The translations under genes and the position numbers were made by a program. The notes under the pieces were generated by a model. It was not told where the DNA came from and made no database searches. It saw only the letters and a list, made by a program, of their open reading frames with translations. A stretch of DNA of 64,000 nucleotides from Azorinus chamasolen (Eukaryota > Mollusca > Bivalvia > Cardiida > Solecurtidae), in assembly GCA_963576725.1 (NCBI GenBank), contig OY755237.1, forward strand, positions 66,684,269-66,748,268. Reading direction: 5' to 3'. Shown here one piece after another: positions 30,078 through 39,645 of this stretch (position 1 is its first letter; each line of letters opens with the position of its first letter).

Positions 30078-30156
30078 GAGCACACTTACAGCATCTATCT
30101 GATCTAGGTCTACCCTGTTTTCAAAGACATCAAAAGTTAACTATGGAGTAACATGT
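30078..30156 (-). repeat. FB-A right-end relic
   Basis: TCTGATCTAGGTCTACCCTG, TATGGAGTAACATGTTAA; directly follows the previous element. Confidence 0.5.
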
Positions 30157-30199
30157 TAACTTTATGGATGCCCCATCAGTGGGTGCTTATTCAGTTGAC

Positions 30200-30420
30200 T
30201 TAACCCATTCCCTCATTTTGACGCCTCTGCAAAAGTCACCTGCTGGAACCATTGTGATAAATAGAGCATTTGCTCCTATAGGAGCAAATGCTCTATTTAT
30301 CAATGGTTTCAAACTACCAAATTCTAAAAAAAAAATCCTTTACTCTACTTAATGCTCCTTTTCAGTAGATTTATTCAAAGAGGTTGGATCTAAAAAATAT
30401 CCTATGAGGTAATGGGTTAA
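30200..30420 (-). mobile_element. FB-B, complete
   Basis: TTAACCCATTCCCTCATTTT to GAGGTAATGGGTTAA; perfect dyad AGAGCATTTGCTCCTATAGG with its complement. Confidence 0.9.
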
Positions 30421-30545
30421 ATTTGCTAGAGGATTCTGAAAGATAAACTATGCAGACCCTTTTCAGAAGGTTCCTCTAGGAGCCCTCTAATTATGGGTCT
30501 ACACTGTTTGCATATGACAGCTAGTACACTTATTTCCTGCTCTCA
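30421..30545 (-). repeat. FB-A3 fragment
   Basis: GCTAGAGGATTCTGAAAGAT, CTATGCAGACCC, GGTTCCTCTAGGAGCCC, CTACACTGTTTGC. It shares the TTAA of the preceding FB-B. Confidence 0.6.
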
Positions 30546-30559
30546 AAGTGCGTGACAAC

Positions 30560-30762
30560 CCTTCTCATTCATTTAAAAAAATCAATGTCTCAAACTAGAA
30601 TAAGCTGCACTCTTTGAATTTGTTTCAGCTTTTGAGAAATTATACTGACCAAGTGTCAAACTAATTGAATCTTGATGTGGCACACAGTTGCTCGGTGTCT
30701 CATCTGGATCCAGGCTGTTTGCAAATGAGATAATAAGGTCAAGCTAATATACTAAGGGTTAA
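30560..30762 (-). repeat. K element
   Basis: CAGCTTTTGAGAAATTATAC, AGTGTCAAACTAATTG, TCTCATCTGGATCCAGGC, TGTTTGCAAATGAG to TACTAAGGGTTAA. Confidence 0.65.
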
Positions 30763-30895
30763 GTGCCGCATACTCCTTATGAAAATATTGTCTTTATACC
30801 TTTTATTCCATTTATTTTCTCTTACACTTTCCATTGTCTGAGATCAGACAAATTTCCATAGGTGACAGTTTAAATAAAGTTCAAACTCAACCATA

Positions 30896-31097
30896 TTAAC
30901 CCTTTCCTTCATATAAACAAAATTTCATGCCTAATTGCAAACAGAGTAGACCTAGATCAGATGGCTCCTGTAAGAGCCAGACTGATCAGGTTCTGCTCTA
31001 TTAGATTATAATGCAAGTATAATAGATCTGACAAAAACCTGTGTACATAATTTTTATGCCAGTATAAATATTGAATATTAAAAAGGGAAAGGGTTAA
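30896..31097 (+). mobile_element. FB-A2, internally shortened
   Basis: TTAACCCTTTCCTTCATATA to AAAGGGAAAGGGTTAA; apex GATGGCTCCTGTAAGAGCC. Confidence 0.8.
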
Positions 31098-31137
31098 CGT
31101 TGGCTTCAACACTCTACTGGTAACCTTGAGATATAAT

Positions 31138-31212
31138 GTTTGCAAAATAGTTTGTATGCAGATGAGACATAGAGTCACTTGGCATAATCATCAGGATTCA
31201 AACTGTTTGTCT
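31138..31212 (+). repeat. K fragment
   Basis: GTTTGCAAAATAGTTTGTATG, CAGATGAGACATAGAGTC and GATTCAAACTGTTTGTC. Confidence 0.5.
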
Positions 31213-31347
31213 CTCTGATTGTTTGTTTGAAAAGAGAATGGAAAACTTACTTTTAGAACATGCATTTTACTTTTTGGAAGCAGATTGACAATATTTGCAG
31301 ATTGCAAAAGGTTTAACCTTAATTTCTGCTCAATGTTTAATACATAG

Positions 31348-31530
31348 AATGCGGGAAACGAGTTGGCTATCAGCTGCAAACAGTCTAAACCCAGATCAGG
31401 TGGCTCTAGAGAAACCCTTTAATCAGGGCTGCACTGATTGCAATTCAATATCCTTTAGCAACTTTAAGCATTTAGTACTTCATGGATTCTGTAGTTCGTT
31501 CCACTTTGAACATTCAGCATTATCTACATG
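31348..31530 (+). repeat. FB-A3, eroded
   Basis: GAATGCGGGAAACGAG, GCAAACAGTCTAAACCCAG, GTGGCTCTAGAG, GCAACTTTAAGC and TTCCACTTTGAACATTCAGC. Confidence 0.6.
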
Positions 31531-31580
31531 CATGGTCTACATTATCTGTGAAGTCTTATCATCTTGAAATCTACAATAAA

Positions 31581-31657
31581 TCGAGGGCTTGGTGCAAAAC
31601 TATTGTAACTCCTTCACTTTGTGAAGAAGTTACAATAGTTTTGCACCAAGCCCTCGA
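31581..31657. mobile_element. FB-H, copy 1
   Basis: TCGAGGGCTTGGTGCAAAAC to GTTTTGCACCAAGCCCTCGA. Nearly the whole 77 bases pair, with tip TTCACTTTGTGAA and one mismatched position. Sharp edges against unrelated flanks. Confidence 0.85.
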
Positions 31658-31687
31658 AATGTAATAAAATATTTTGTGAACTGATTA

Positions 31688-31970
31688 CAGTTGAACTGTG
31701 ATATCTCGAACTTGGAGAAATCGAACTTCGGGATAACTCGAAGAAAAAGTTTGCTCATTCCAAAATTTACAAGACAGATTTGTTCTAAAATTTATCACTT
31801 GCACATACATGTATCGAAAGTAATGTAGGAGCTTTCAGCATTGCTTTAGATCTGCATTAAGCTATAAGCTTGAGATTTTTTTTCAGATTAGAAATCGAAT
31901 AACTCGAACCTCAGTTTTCTGGAAGTGATTTATATGGTCCCTTGAAGTTAGAGATATCAAAGTTTAACTG
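31688..31970 (+). mobile_element. TA-flanked pogo/Tigger-like MITE (single copy)
   Basis: CAGTTGAACTGTGATATCTC to AGATATCAAAGTTTAACTG with TA on both sides, and CGAACTTCGGGATAACTCGA inside. The GCTTTCAGCATTGC...CTGCATTAAGC region suggests a decayed FB-C-like hairpin. Confidence 0.75.
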
Positions 31971-32005
31971 TATTTTCTTACGATTGATGTTTACATACAA
32001 ACTGG

Positions 32006-32237
32006 TTAACCCGTTACTTTATAATATATAGATACACCATTTAAGACCCAGATCAGGAACCGTCCGATCACGGTCTGCTCCGTTTGTTTAAAGAATAATA
32101 TAGAGCTGATTCTACAGTCTCTGCCATGGTCTACCATTCCCTGACAGTGGTTCATAATGCCATTATGACAATTCCAGGTATTTAGTATTCGTAAAGTTAT
32201 CATTTCTTACATAAATATTCATTAAGTAAAGGGTTAA
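32006..32237 (+). mobile_element. FB-A, left arm shortened
   Basis: TTAACCCGTTACTTTATAAT to TAAGTAAAGGGTTAA. Hairpin reduced to AAGACCCAGATCAGGAACCG and CGATCACGGTCTGCTCC. Confidence 0.8.
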
Positions 32238-33259
32238 ATTAAGCACAAAACGTACCAGATGTTTGTACTGTAAGAACTTAGTAAAAACCTACTGGTATAA
32301 TTTTTTATGAGCATCTTTGTATTGGAATTTATTTTTACAGTGACAAAATCCTATTTGTTTTGAAGTGGCACAAATCATGTGTTCAGGGATCGTGATCAGA
32401 GTACATGACTGTGTATTGATCTGTAAAATTCAAGCTTTTAACCTACAGAGATCAATACATTTCTCATACCTTGTAAACAGACCCGGCCAATGTTCTATCA
32501 GTAAACATGAATTGTGTGGTGACAATTTCTATTTATATCTCTTTGGGTTGTTTCTGAATGTGTGTGGATATATTTATGAACCAATATAAAGTGTGTGTGA
32601 AGGAAATTCCAATATGGCAGTCAGTTTAGCCAGGCGATCAGTCTACTTCCTCTATTGTTACAATTAAAATCAGTGGAATTACATAAACATGTAGCAGATG
32701 TCAAGCTTAGAGGAATTAAGTTTTAAAAATATGGAGCCAAGTTATAAAGTGGTGAAGTGGAGTCATCACATGAGGTTTGATCATTTTTATTGTAGAAAAG
32801 TTTAAAATCTGTGATTCTAATAACAGTTATCAGCTTCCAAAGCTTTGTCATCTGTGTTTGTGTCATGCCTTGATTATTGTGTAAACTGTATTGTAACCAT
32901 GGAAACTGCACATTACATGAGATAAATAGACTGGTTTAGGAATAGGTGTTGATCTGTGTCGGCTCAAATAATTTGATACTGGATAGTTTGGCTGTCTTTT
33001 CTTTTTAATAAGTTCAATATATATTTTATCAGGTCATAAATAAGGACATTCAGCTGCAAATACTTGAATTGATTCTCTAAAATCAATACTGATTGATATT
33101 CATTCAGATCTGTACTAATGTTGGCATATAATATGCACAAGGCATTTACGCCTCTAATATTGTTTGGTGCAATATCTTTTTTATCAAAGGTAACAATGAA
33201 CAATTGCAACCCATACAAAAGGAAGTATAAATATTTGCAAACTGTCTGGTTATAACTTG
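32238..33259. other. Quiet 1-kb stretch; no gene, no foldback
   Basis: The longest part of the window free of the named families. AT-rich, with only short open frames and no pairing of good acceptor and donor around an open segment. TACAGTGACAAAATCC at 32336 has an acceptor-like tract but no donor. Confidence 0.5.
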
Positions 33260-33378
33260 TATAACCCTTTATTCCATAAATACGCCTTTCTATGCCTTAA
33301 GGAGCCGTCTGATCTGGGTCTGCTCTGTTTGCTTTAAGGAATTATAAAGATGTGATTTTACAGACTCTTTTGGGTTAA
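33260..33378 (+). repeat. FB-A, left arm and right half deleted
   Basis: TAACCCTTTATTCCATAAAT, TAAGGAGCCGTCTGATCTGG, GTCTGCTCTGTTTGC, GATTTTACAGACTC. Confidence 0.6.
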
Positions 33379-33387
33379 AACTCACTG

Positions 33388-33598
33388 TTAACCTCATGAA
33401 TCGGAATATTCATGTGAGAAATAACAACATCATGAATATTTATTAGCTGAATTTGACCATTTGAACAAGGGATGTTTTGGTCTTGGCATAAATTGTAGAA
33501 TCTGTATTATTATATCCCATATAAATAAACAGAGAAGAGAGACCCTGATCCTGGTGTTTTCTGTTTGAAAAGGCATATCTAAAAGTAAAAGAATAAAA
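33388..33598 (-). repeat. FB-A, hairpin collapsed
   Basis: TTAACCTCATGAATCGG, CATCATGAATATTTATTAGC, AACAGAGAAGAGAGACCCTG and TTTTCTGTTTGAAAAGGC. Confidence 0.65.
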
Positions 33599-33615
33599 CA
33601 CAATTGCTTGTTGAA

Positions 33616-33653
33616 TATTCTTGACTCTAGTCTGACTAGAGTCAAGAATATTG
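33616..33653. repeat. Perfect small hairpin
   Basis: AATATTCTTGACTCTAGTC pairs with GACTAGAGTCAAGAATATT around TG/CT; no loop to speak of. Confidence 0.75.
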
Positions 33654-33767
33654 AGTCATTATGAATATGTGAAGTGATTATTAAAAATATGAAATAAGAA
33701 AAAGTATTGCCATGCATGGTAAGCAGTAGAGAATATGTAACACTGATCATATTAAGGCTTCTCCATT

Positions 33768-33843
33768 TCGAGGGCTTGGTGCAAAACTATTCAAACTCCT
33801 TCACTTTGTGAAGGAGTTAGAATAGTTTTGCACCAAGCCCTCG
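33768..33843. mobile_element. FB-H, copy 2
   Basis: TCGAGGGCTTGGTGCAAAAC to GTTTTGCACCAAGCCCTCGA; same tip as copy 1 and differs from it at only a few positions. Flanks are unrelated to those of copy 1. Confidence 0.85.
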
Positions 33844-33962
33844 ATTTGCATTTAGACATCTCTATCAAGTAAAAGGTAAATTAAATCCGGTTCTGTCTAT
33901 ACATAAACAAACATGGCGAAATAAATTCAATCTAATTTGGAACAAGCAGATAATTTAAAAGA

Positions 33963-34239
33963 TTCAACTCTTTACTTCAAGAAAATATTCATGTAAGAAG
34001 TAATGATATCATGAATATAAATTACATTATTTTTTTTTTAAATAATAGCACAATCATTATGGACACATGGATTTTTGGCCATGGTAGAAATTGTTGAATC
34101 AGATCTATATTACCGTATTTCCTAAGCAAACAGGGCAGATCTTGATCAGACTGCTCCTGCAGTAGCCGTCCGGTCTGCGTCTATTCTGTTTGCAAAGGCA
34201 TTAAAATGTGCATCTATGATCTATGGAGAAAAGACTTAA
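33963..34239 (-). mobile_element. FB-A
   Basis: TTCAACTCTTTACTTCAAG to GGAGAAAAGACTTAA; hairpin tip GACTGCTCCTGCAGTAGCC. Confidence 0.75.
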
Positions 34240-34412
34240 ATGACTTAGAATACACACAGATAGCAACGTATATTTACAATTGCACAAGATAAGGGAAACA
34301 TTTTATTTTGTGTTCACTATATTTTGAGTTCCCTTTTTCTTAGAAACACTTTTCCCAATAGGTGATACATTACTTAGAACAGCCTTTGTGTAAAATAATT
34401 CGGCAGATTTAG

Positions 34413-34662
34413 TTAACCCTTCCTTGTTGAATATCAATTTAAAAAATAATGACATGGTGGCATGTCTCAATACTAATAATTAGATTATTTTTTATGAACA
34501 CTGTCGAGGACAATTTGGTTCAGGCAGAAACTGTAGAAATTTTCAGACCTACATTATATCATAAGCAAACGGAGCAAACAGTGATCAGACAGCTCCTAAT
34601 AATCTGAGTCTACTCTGTTTGCAAATGCTTTAAAAGACGTTTATATGAGGGAAAAGGTAAAT
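34413..34662 (-). mobile_element. FB-A
   Basis: TTAACCCTTCCTTGTTGAAT to GAGGGAAAAGGTAAA; the apex is deleted (GACAGCTCCTAATAATCTG). Confidence 0.75.
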
Positions 34663-34985
34663 CCTTTGAATATGGGAAACGAGAGTACAGTAAAACCCCT
34701 CTATAACGACGACTAATTACATCAAGTATCTTGTGTTAAATGCAGGTGGATGCTTAAAGCAAGGTGAAAGTAAAACAGAATGCTTCTATAGCTTTAAGCA
34801 ACCACCTGCCCAAAATACCAACTAATTAACACATTTTGGTGGTCGTTATAGAGAGGTTTTACTGTACATGTATTGGCATTTGCAGACTGTGTACTCCTGG
34901 AACCCGCTGATCAGGGTCTGCGCTGTTTGTCATTCATCTTGTAGCAAATTTAAGTGTTGTTTTTTAAACTGAGTGGACTCTATAC
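34662..34985 (+). mobile_element. FB-A3 carrying an FB-C variant
   Basis: CTTTGAATATGGGAAACGAG on the left; after the insert TTGGCATTTGCAGACTGTGTA, GGGTCTGCGCTGTTTGTC, GTAGCAAATTTAAGTG and GAGTGGACTCTATACTGGG. Confidence 0.7.
34688..34864 (+). mobile_element. FB-C variant, TA-flanked, nested in FB-A3
   Basis: CAGTAAAACCCCTCTATAAC to TTATAGAGAGGTTTTACTG. The central hairpin is damaged (TGCTTCTATAGC). Confidence 0.85.
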
Positions 34986-34987
34986 TG

Positions 34988-35264
34988 GGTAACCGTTTCC
35001 CTGTTGAATACCAGTACCTGTATTCATGTAAGAAATACTGATATCATAAATATTTATTAGCTGAATGTTTATAATGGCATAATGTACACAGGATTTGCTT
35101 GATATTGAAAGAAACTGGGTACAATATCAGATCTATTATAATTTCATAGCAAACCGAACAAGCCCTGATCAAACGGTTCCAGGAGTACAGCTAGGAGCCA
35201 TGTAATCTGGGTTTACTCTGTTTGTAAAGGCGTGAAAAAGCATTTATATGAAGCAAGGAGTTAA
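34988..35264 (-). mobile_element. FB-A
   Basis: GTAACCGTTTCCCTGTTGAA to GAAGCAAGGAGTTAA; apex expanded (ACGGTTCCAGGAG, TACAGCTAGGAGCC). Confidence 0.75.
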
Positions 35265-35456
35265 CCCTTTCCTCCATAAATTCGCCTTTCTACCCCTCTG
35301 TAATAACCACTTCTTAGGAGCAAATGCTCTATTTATCACAATGGTTTCAAACTACAAAATTCTAAAATTTTGCTTTTCTCTTAAGTAAATGCTCCTTTTG
35401 GGTAGATTCATTCAAAGAGGTTGGGTCTAAATATGGCCTATAGAGGAATGGGTTAA
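35261..35456 (-). mobile_element. FB-B, left hairpin arm deleted
   Basis: TTAACCCTTTCCTCCATAAA; CACTTCTTAGGAGCAAATGC shows the missing arm; ends GAGGAATGGGTTAA. Shares a TTAA with the preceding FB-A. Confidence 0.8.
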
Positions 35457-35517
35457 ACTAGAATGTGGTGGATAATTGCATACACCGGTAGTCTGTTGTT
35501 CCCTTTTTCTACTCTAC

Positions 35518-35772
35518 TTAACTTTTGCTCCATAAATGCGCTTTTCTACATGCTTGCAAACAGCTCCTATTGGAGCCGTCTGATCAGTGTCATCTCTGTT
35601 TGCTTATGATTTAATATAAATCTAATTCTACAGTTTCTGCCATGGCCAAAACATCCTGTGTCCATGTGTTATTATTACAATATATTTACAAACAGAGTAG
35701 ACCCTGATCTGATCTGGGTCTACTGTTTGCAAATCCGCGAAAAACCGTTTATATGAAGGTTACGTAAAGGGT
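35518..35772 (+). mobile_element. FB-A recombinant with two hairpin-side ends
   Basis: Starts as FB-A(+) (TTAACTTTTGCTCCATAAAT, GCTCCTATTGGAGCC, right-half sequence to about 35690), then switches to a second hairpin, ACAAACAGAGTAGACCCTG and GGGTCTACTGTTTGC, and ends TACGTAAAGGGTTAA. Confidence 0.65.
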
Positions 35773-35774
35773 TA

Positions 35775-35880
35775 ATTAGACTGATATAGTAGCAAATAGT
35801 GAAGACCCAGATCCTTGAAGAAGAACAGTTTTATCTAGATCTGCACTATTTGCCTGAGTTTGTCTCTCAGAATACTTGGG
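35775..35880 (+). repeat. M element
   Basis: TAGTAGCAAATAGTGAAGACC, TTATCTAGATCTGCACTATTTG, AGTTTGTCTCTCAGAATACT. Confidence 0.6.
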
Positions 35881-36075
35881 TAATTGAACATCATTCAATG
35901 TTCTCAGCATTCTGATCAGAAAATTGCTGTCTGAAACAATTCCTGTCTGGATAGAAATAATCATAGAGGTATTAAGCCTGCTTTGCACTTTCTGATCAGT
36001 TCAAGTATGTCTTTGGCCAGAGTGTCTCTTTCTTGCAGGAGGAAACAGTTTATGTCTCAGACAGCTTTGATGCTA

Positions 36076-36225
36076 AGTTAAAAAGAATAATGACATCCTG
36101 AATATTCATGAGTTGAATTTTTAAATTGGTATACTGGAAACTGAGATATATTTGTCCATTGAAGAAACTGTAGAATCAGATCTATATAATTCAATATTTA
36201 GCAAACAGAGAAGATCCTGATCAAG
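36076..36225 (-). repeat. FB-A, right side lost
   Basis: TTAAAAAGAATAATGACATC, GAATATTCATGAGTTGAAT, GAAGAAACTGTAGAATCAG, GCAAACAGAGAAGATCCTG. Confidence 0.65.
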
Positions 36226-36351
36226 AACACTAGAGCACTGATGGTTACAAATTTTGTTATGAATTTAGCAATAATTTGGAAAGGGTCAAAATTTGGATCA
36301 AATCCTACAGGAGGGGTCTGATGTTGGGGTGTATATAGAATGGAGTGAAGT

Positions 36352-36878
36352 GTAAACTCTCTCCTTCACATGAACACTTTTTCACCATTTGCAGAGTACC
36401 GCAGTAGACCCAGTTCAGATGGCTCCTTTAAGAGACATCTGATCAGGGTCTGCTCTGTTTGCTTATTGATTTATGATAGGTCTGACTACAGTTACAGTGT
36501 ACCAATACCAACAAGATGTGTTTGTGAAACACTTTGCCCCTGATATGACCTTTGACCTTGATGTATGACCTTGACCTTAATAAGTCACCACTTAAAATGT
36601 TCACCTCCATAAGTTACACATGCATAGTTTGAAGGATGAACATGTATGTTGAATGACAAAATTATCGCTAATCTAAATTTGACCCATAATTTGACCTTTG
36701 ACCTTGATGTATGACCTTCACATTAATAAGACAACCTTGAATACTTTCACCTTCATAAGTTTCACAAGTTTGAAGTTTGTATGTTGAGTGGTGACTTAAT
36801 TCTCGCCAATCTAAAATTATGTCATTTTAAAAATTCACCTAAAAAATCCTACATGAATATGGAACAGTGAAAGGGTTA
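36352..36878 (+). mobile_element. FB-A2 interrupted by an N repeat
   Basis: TAAACTCTCTCCTTCACATG, hairpin GATGGCTCCTTTAAGAGAC and GGTCTGCTCTGTTTGC up to about 36510; resumes at CATGAATATGGAACAGTGAA and ends AGGGTTAA. Confidence 0.7.
36512..36830 (+). repeat. N repeat, two tandem units, inside FB-A2
   Basis: AAGATGTGTTTGTGAAACAC opens it. ATGACCTTTGACC then TTGATGTATGACCTT occurs at 36545 and again near 36690, and each unit ends CGCTAATCTAAA/CGCCAATCTAAA. Confidence 0.75.
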
Positions 36879-36949
36879 ATTTAAACAATGAGAAAGATGT
36901 TGTGAGTAAATTCTGGGTGTTATAAAATTTGTTATTGGTGTTTATTATA

Positions 36950-37311
36950 CAGTGCTCCCTCCCTACAACGGCCCTCTCAGTAACGATTCCCTCCTTACAA
37001 CAACGCATGTCACTGTTTCCGAAACAACAAGGCTCCAGAAACAACTTATTTCCATCGTATTTTTATTATGCCTCCATCAAACCCTATGTTGTGACCACTC
37101 TTTAGAATCGTCACTCTGTGACGATTCTAAAGAGTGGTCACAACATAGGGTTTGATAGAGGCATGACGGTTTTAGTTCTCGAAATACACCTTATCTGGGG
37201 ATCTGCAAACAAGCTAATTATGTCTGATTTTCCCTCCCTATAACAACTCCCTCTGAACAACACATACAGTCTTCGTATCCCAAAGGGTGTCGTTGTAGAG
37301 AGGGAGCACTG
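36950..37311 (+). mobile_element. FB-D, complete, TA-flanked
   Basis: CAGTGCTCCCTCCCTACAAC to GTAGAGAGGGAGCACTG with TA on both sides. Core: CATCAAACCCTATGTTGTGA, CCACTCTTTAGAATCGTCAC, apex TCTG, then a perfect complement. Reference copy for the family. Confidence 0.9.
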
Positions 37312-37342
37312 TAGTGATGAAAACATTCATCATTGTATAAAC

Positions 37343-37520
37343 CCTTAGCCTTCTGATCACAACCTAGCATTATTTGCAAACAGATTGGATCCAGATGAGA
37401 TGCCAAGTAACTCAGTGTCTCAACAGGATCCAAGCTGTTTGACACTCGGTATGTAGTTTCTCATAGGCTTGAACGAATAGCAAGTAAATAAATCTTGCTT
37501 CATTACAGAGTTTGAGAAGA
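37343..37520 (+). repeat. K element
   Basis: TTTGCAAACAGATTGGATCC, AGATGAGATGCCAAGTAACT, TCTCAACAGGATCCAAGCTG, TTTGACACTCGGTATGTAG, TCTCATAGGCTTGAACGAAT. Confidence 0.7.
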
Positions 37521-37649
37521 CATTCTTTTTGGGGGAGGATTTACTATAAGGTTTGATACTTAATATGAATTGGTGTTTCGCAACCAAAGTGTAACAAAAA
37601 GAGTTGTTCTCATAAGATGCCTGGCAATACACAGTTGTTAATACTCTTC

Positions 37650-37898
37650 TTAACCCTTTCCCTGTTCAATATTTATGTATTAAATAATGACATCATGAAT
37701 ATTTATTAACTGAGTTTTTATAATAGCAATTTTTATAAAAGCATTATGTACACTGGATGTTTTGGTATAAGCATATTAGCTGTTGGGTCAGATCTGTTAA
37801 ATTTCATAAGCAAATATAGCAGACCCTGTTCAGACGGCTCCTAATTCAGTCTACTCTGTTTGCAAATGCTTGAAAAGGAGTTTATATGAATGAAAGGA
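37650..37898 (-). mobile_element. FB-A
   Basis: TTAACCCTTTCCCTGTTCAA; hairpin GCAAATATAGCAGACCCTG, apex deleted (GACGGCTCCTAATTCAG); ends TGAATGAAAGGATTT. Confidence 0.75.
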
Positions 37899-37904
37899 TT
37901 TGTG

Positions 37905-38068
37905 ATAACCTTAGCAAACACTGTTTGGATCCAGATGTGATGTTTAGGAACTCAGTGTCTCCTCAAGATCCAAATTGTTTTATACTCTGACTATATTGTT
38001 TAGAAGAATTGTAGCACAGACAACAATATTTTCTGACAATGATTATAATGTTTACTTAGCAAAGGGTT
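37905..38068 (+). repeat. K element
   Basis: AACACTGTTTGGATCCAGAT, CTCAAGATCCAAATTGTTTT, ATACTCTGACTATATTG, AGACAACAATATTTTC, TAGCAAAGGGTTAA. Confidence 0.7.
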
Positions 38069-38172
38069 AAAGATAGAGGCATAATGATAGATAACTCTGA
38101 TATGTTTTTGTCAAGTATCGTCTTGGCCACCATATCTGTAAAATATTAACGGAAGTTTCAACTGAATTTGAT

Positions 38173-38335
38173 TAACCTTTGTGTCGCTATCTGCGACCTG
38201 ACTCAACATTTGCAAACAGCTTGGATCCACTCATGATGTCAGGCACCGGCGTGTCATCTGGATCAAAGCTGTTTGATACTGGGTCAATAGCTTCTCAAAT
38301 AGAAAGTTGTCAAAACTGCACCAGATCCAAATTTA
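38173..38335 (+). repeat. K element, right end lost
   Basis: TTTGCAAACAGCTTGGATCC, CGTGTCATCTGGATCAAAGC, TGATACTGGGTCAATAGC. Confidence 0.65.
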
Positions 38336-38480
38336 AGGAGACATTATTATTTCACAGTGGGGTATATTAGGCTTAAAAAGTCTGTTTGGGGCAATAGTCA
38401 CTGGGCAACAAATCTTACGATTTATCACTGAAGTGGGAGAACTTTTGAATTGAGATGTGTCCTGCATCCTGCATGTGACA

Positions 38481-38800
38481 TCCCTTTCAATGCTGAATTT
38501 TCAGAGTGGAATAGCCCATCCGTGTTTAACTATAAAGTCCACTCTGTATGAAAGGCTTATAACTGTGCTACATAATTTTGAATGACAAACTATCAGTGTA
38601 GGCTCCTGGTAGATGAGCCCTCTGATCTGGTTCTTCACTGTTTGCAAATGACATTGAATGTGTGTCCTGCATTAAGAGGGACTCAGAACTTAAAAAAAAG
38701 ACTAAGAACTTTAAATGACAAACCGTGCAGTCGTTGATCAGAGGGCTCCTCTTGTTGGTCTACACTGTTTACATTAATGACATTGAATGGGGGCCCTTGA
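38481..38800 (-). repeat. Two FB-A3 copies in tandem
   Basis: First: CCTTTCAATGCTGAATTTTC, GAGCCCTCTGATCTGGTTC, TGCATTAAGAGGGACTC (to 38690). Second: TTTAAATGACAAACCGTGC, GATCAGAGGGCTCCTC, CTACACTGTTTACATTAATG. Confidence 0.65.
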
Positions 38801-38806
38801 CATTAA

Positions 38807-39050
38807 AACCCTTTCCCTTCCTGTGTTTGTTACAAATTTCAACACCTACTGAATATTCATGGACAGAATTGTTATAATGAAATATGGAAGGTGAAACATT
38901 GTAGCCATTTGAGAAAGTATAGAAACATTTCTATAAAATTCCATTAGCAAACAGAGCAGACCCTGATAAGACAGCTAGTATAGGAGCCGTCTGATCTGGG
39001 TCTACTCTGTTTGCAGATGAATGAAAAACCCTTTCCCCCATATAAACACA
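38807..39050 (-). mobile_element. FB-A2
   Basis: TAAAACCCTTTCCCTTCCTG, CACCTACTGAATATTCATGG, hairpin GACAGCTAGTATAGGAGCC, and a right end that repeats CCCTTTCCCCCATATAAAC instead of GGGTTAA. Confidence 0.75.
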
Positions 39051-39051
39051 T

Positions 39052-39140
39052 TTTCAAGACGATTCTTAAATGAGTGGTCACAACATAGATTTTGGTGGAG
39101 AAATGATGATTCTAGTATTTATAAATATGCACCTTTGTCC
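39052..39140 (+). repeat. FB-E right half
   Basis: AAGACGATTCTTAAATGAGTG, GTCACAACATAGATTTTGG, GGAGAAATGATGATTCTAG. Confidence 0.65.
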
Positions 39141-39645
39141 GTTCACTCAGCTTATGTTTTATGATATCACAGAAGAAATGATTTGCTATATATCCCTGTC
39201 ATTTCTTTCAAAGAGACCTGGTCCAATTTAATTTGCATCCAATTCCAACAGGAACAGACGATGAATGTGAGGTAATTAGGTCATATCATGAGTCTTTTGT
39301 TAGATTAATCAATGAAATATATTCTTCGATTCCTGCTTGTGGACAAATCTATTCATTTAGTTAGCTTGTATATAAGGTGACACTTTTGTTACACTCTTTT
39401 GACGTTGTTGACAATTGCGACTTAACCTTGACCAATACCTGTTGAGCTATTCCCTTTAAAATTTGTACACTTATTAACAATTATTTGAACCATGATCGGA
39501 CCAGAAGGGACATAAATACTTCATCAAAATTGACAAAGTTGTTGGCCTTTGAAACCATTGATATTTTAGCCTTTTGCATGCTTTTGGAATTTGGTTTTGA
39601 TCTGGCATATCAGAATCAAAAGTCTTTGACACTTGGATTGCGTTT
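39141..39645. other. Unique stretch; one candidate microexon
   Basis: Free of foldbacks. Apart from the 20-nt candidate at 39252 I see no exon. The sequence is AT-rich with no long open frame. Confidence 0.4.
39252..39271 (+). CDS. Candidate 20-nt microexon, unconfirmed
   Basis: CCAATTCCAACAG precedes and GGTAATTAG follows. Read from phase 0 it gives EQTMNV and leaves two bases that combine with the first base of the exon at 47044 to make serine; its start phase also matches the end of the 16643 candidate. The pyrimidine tract is weak, and 20 nt is short enough for chance. Confidence 0.22.
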
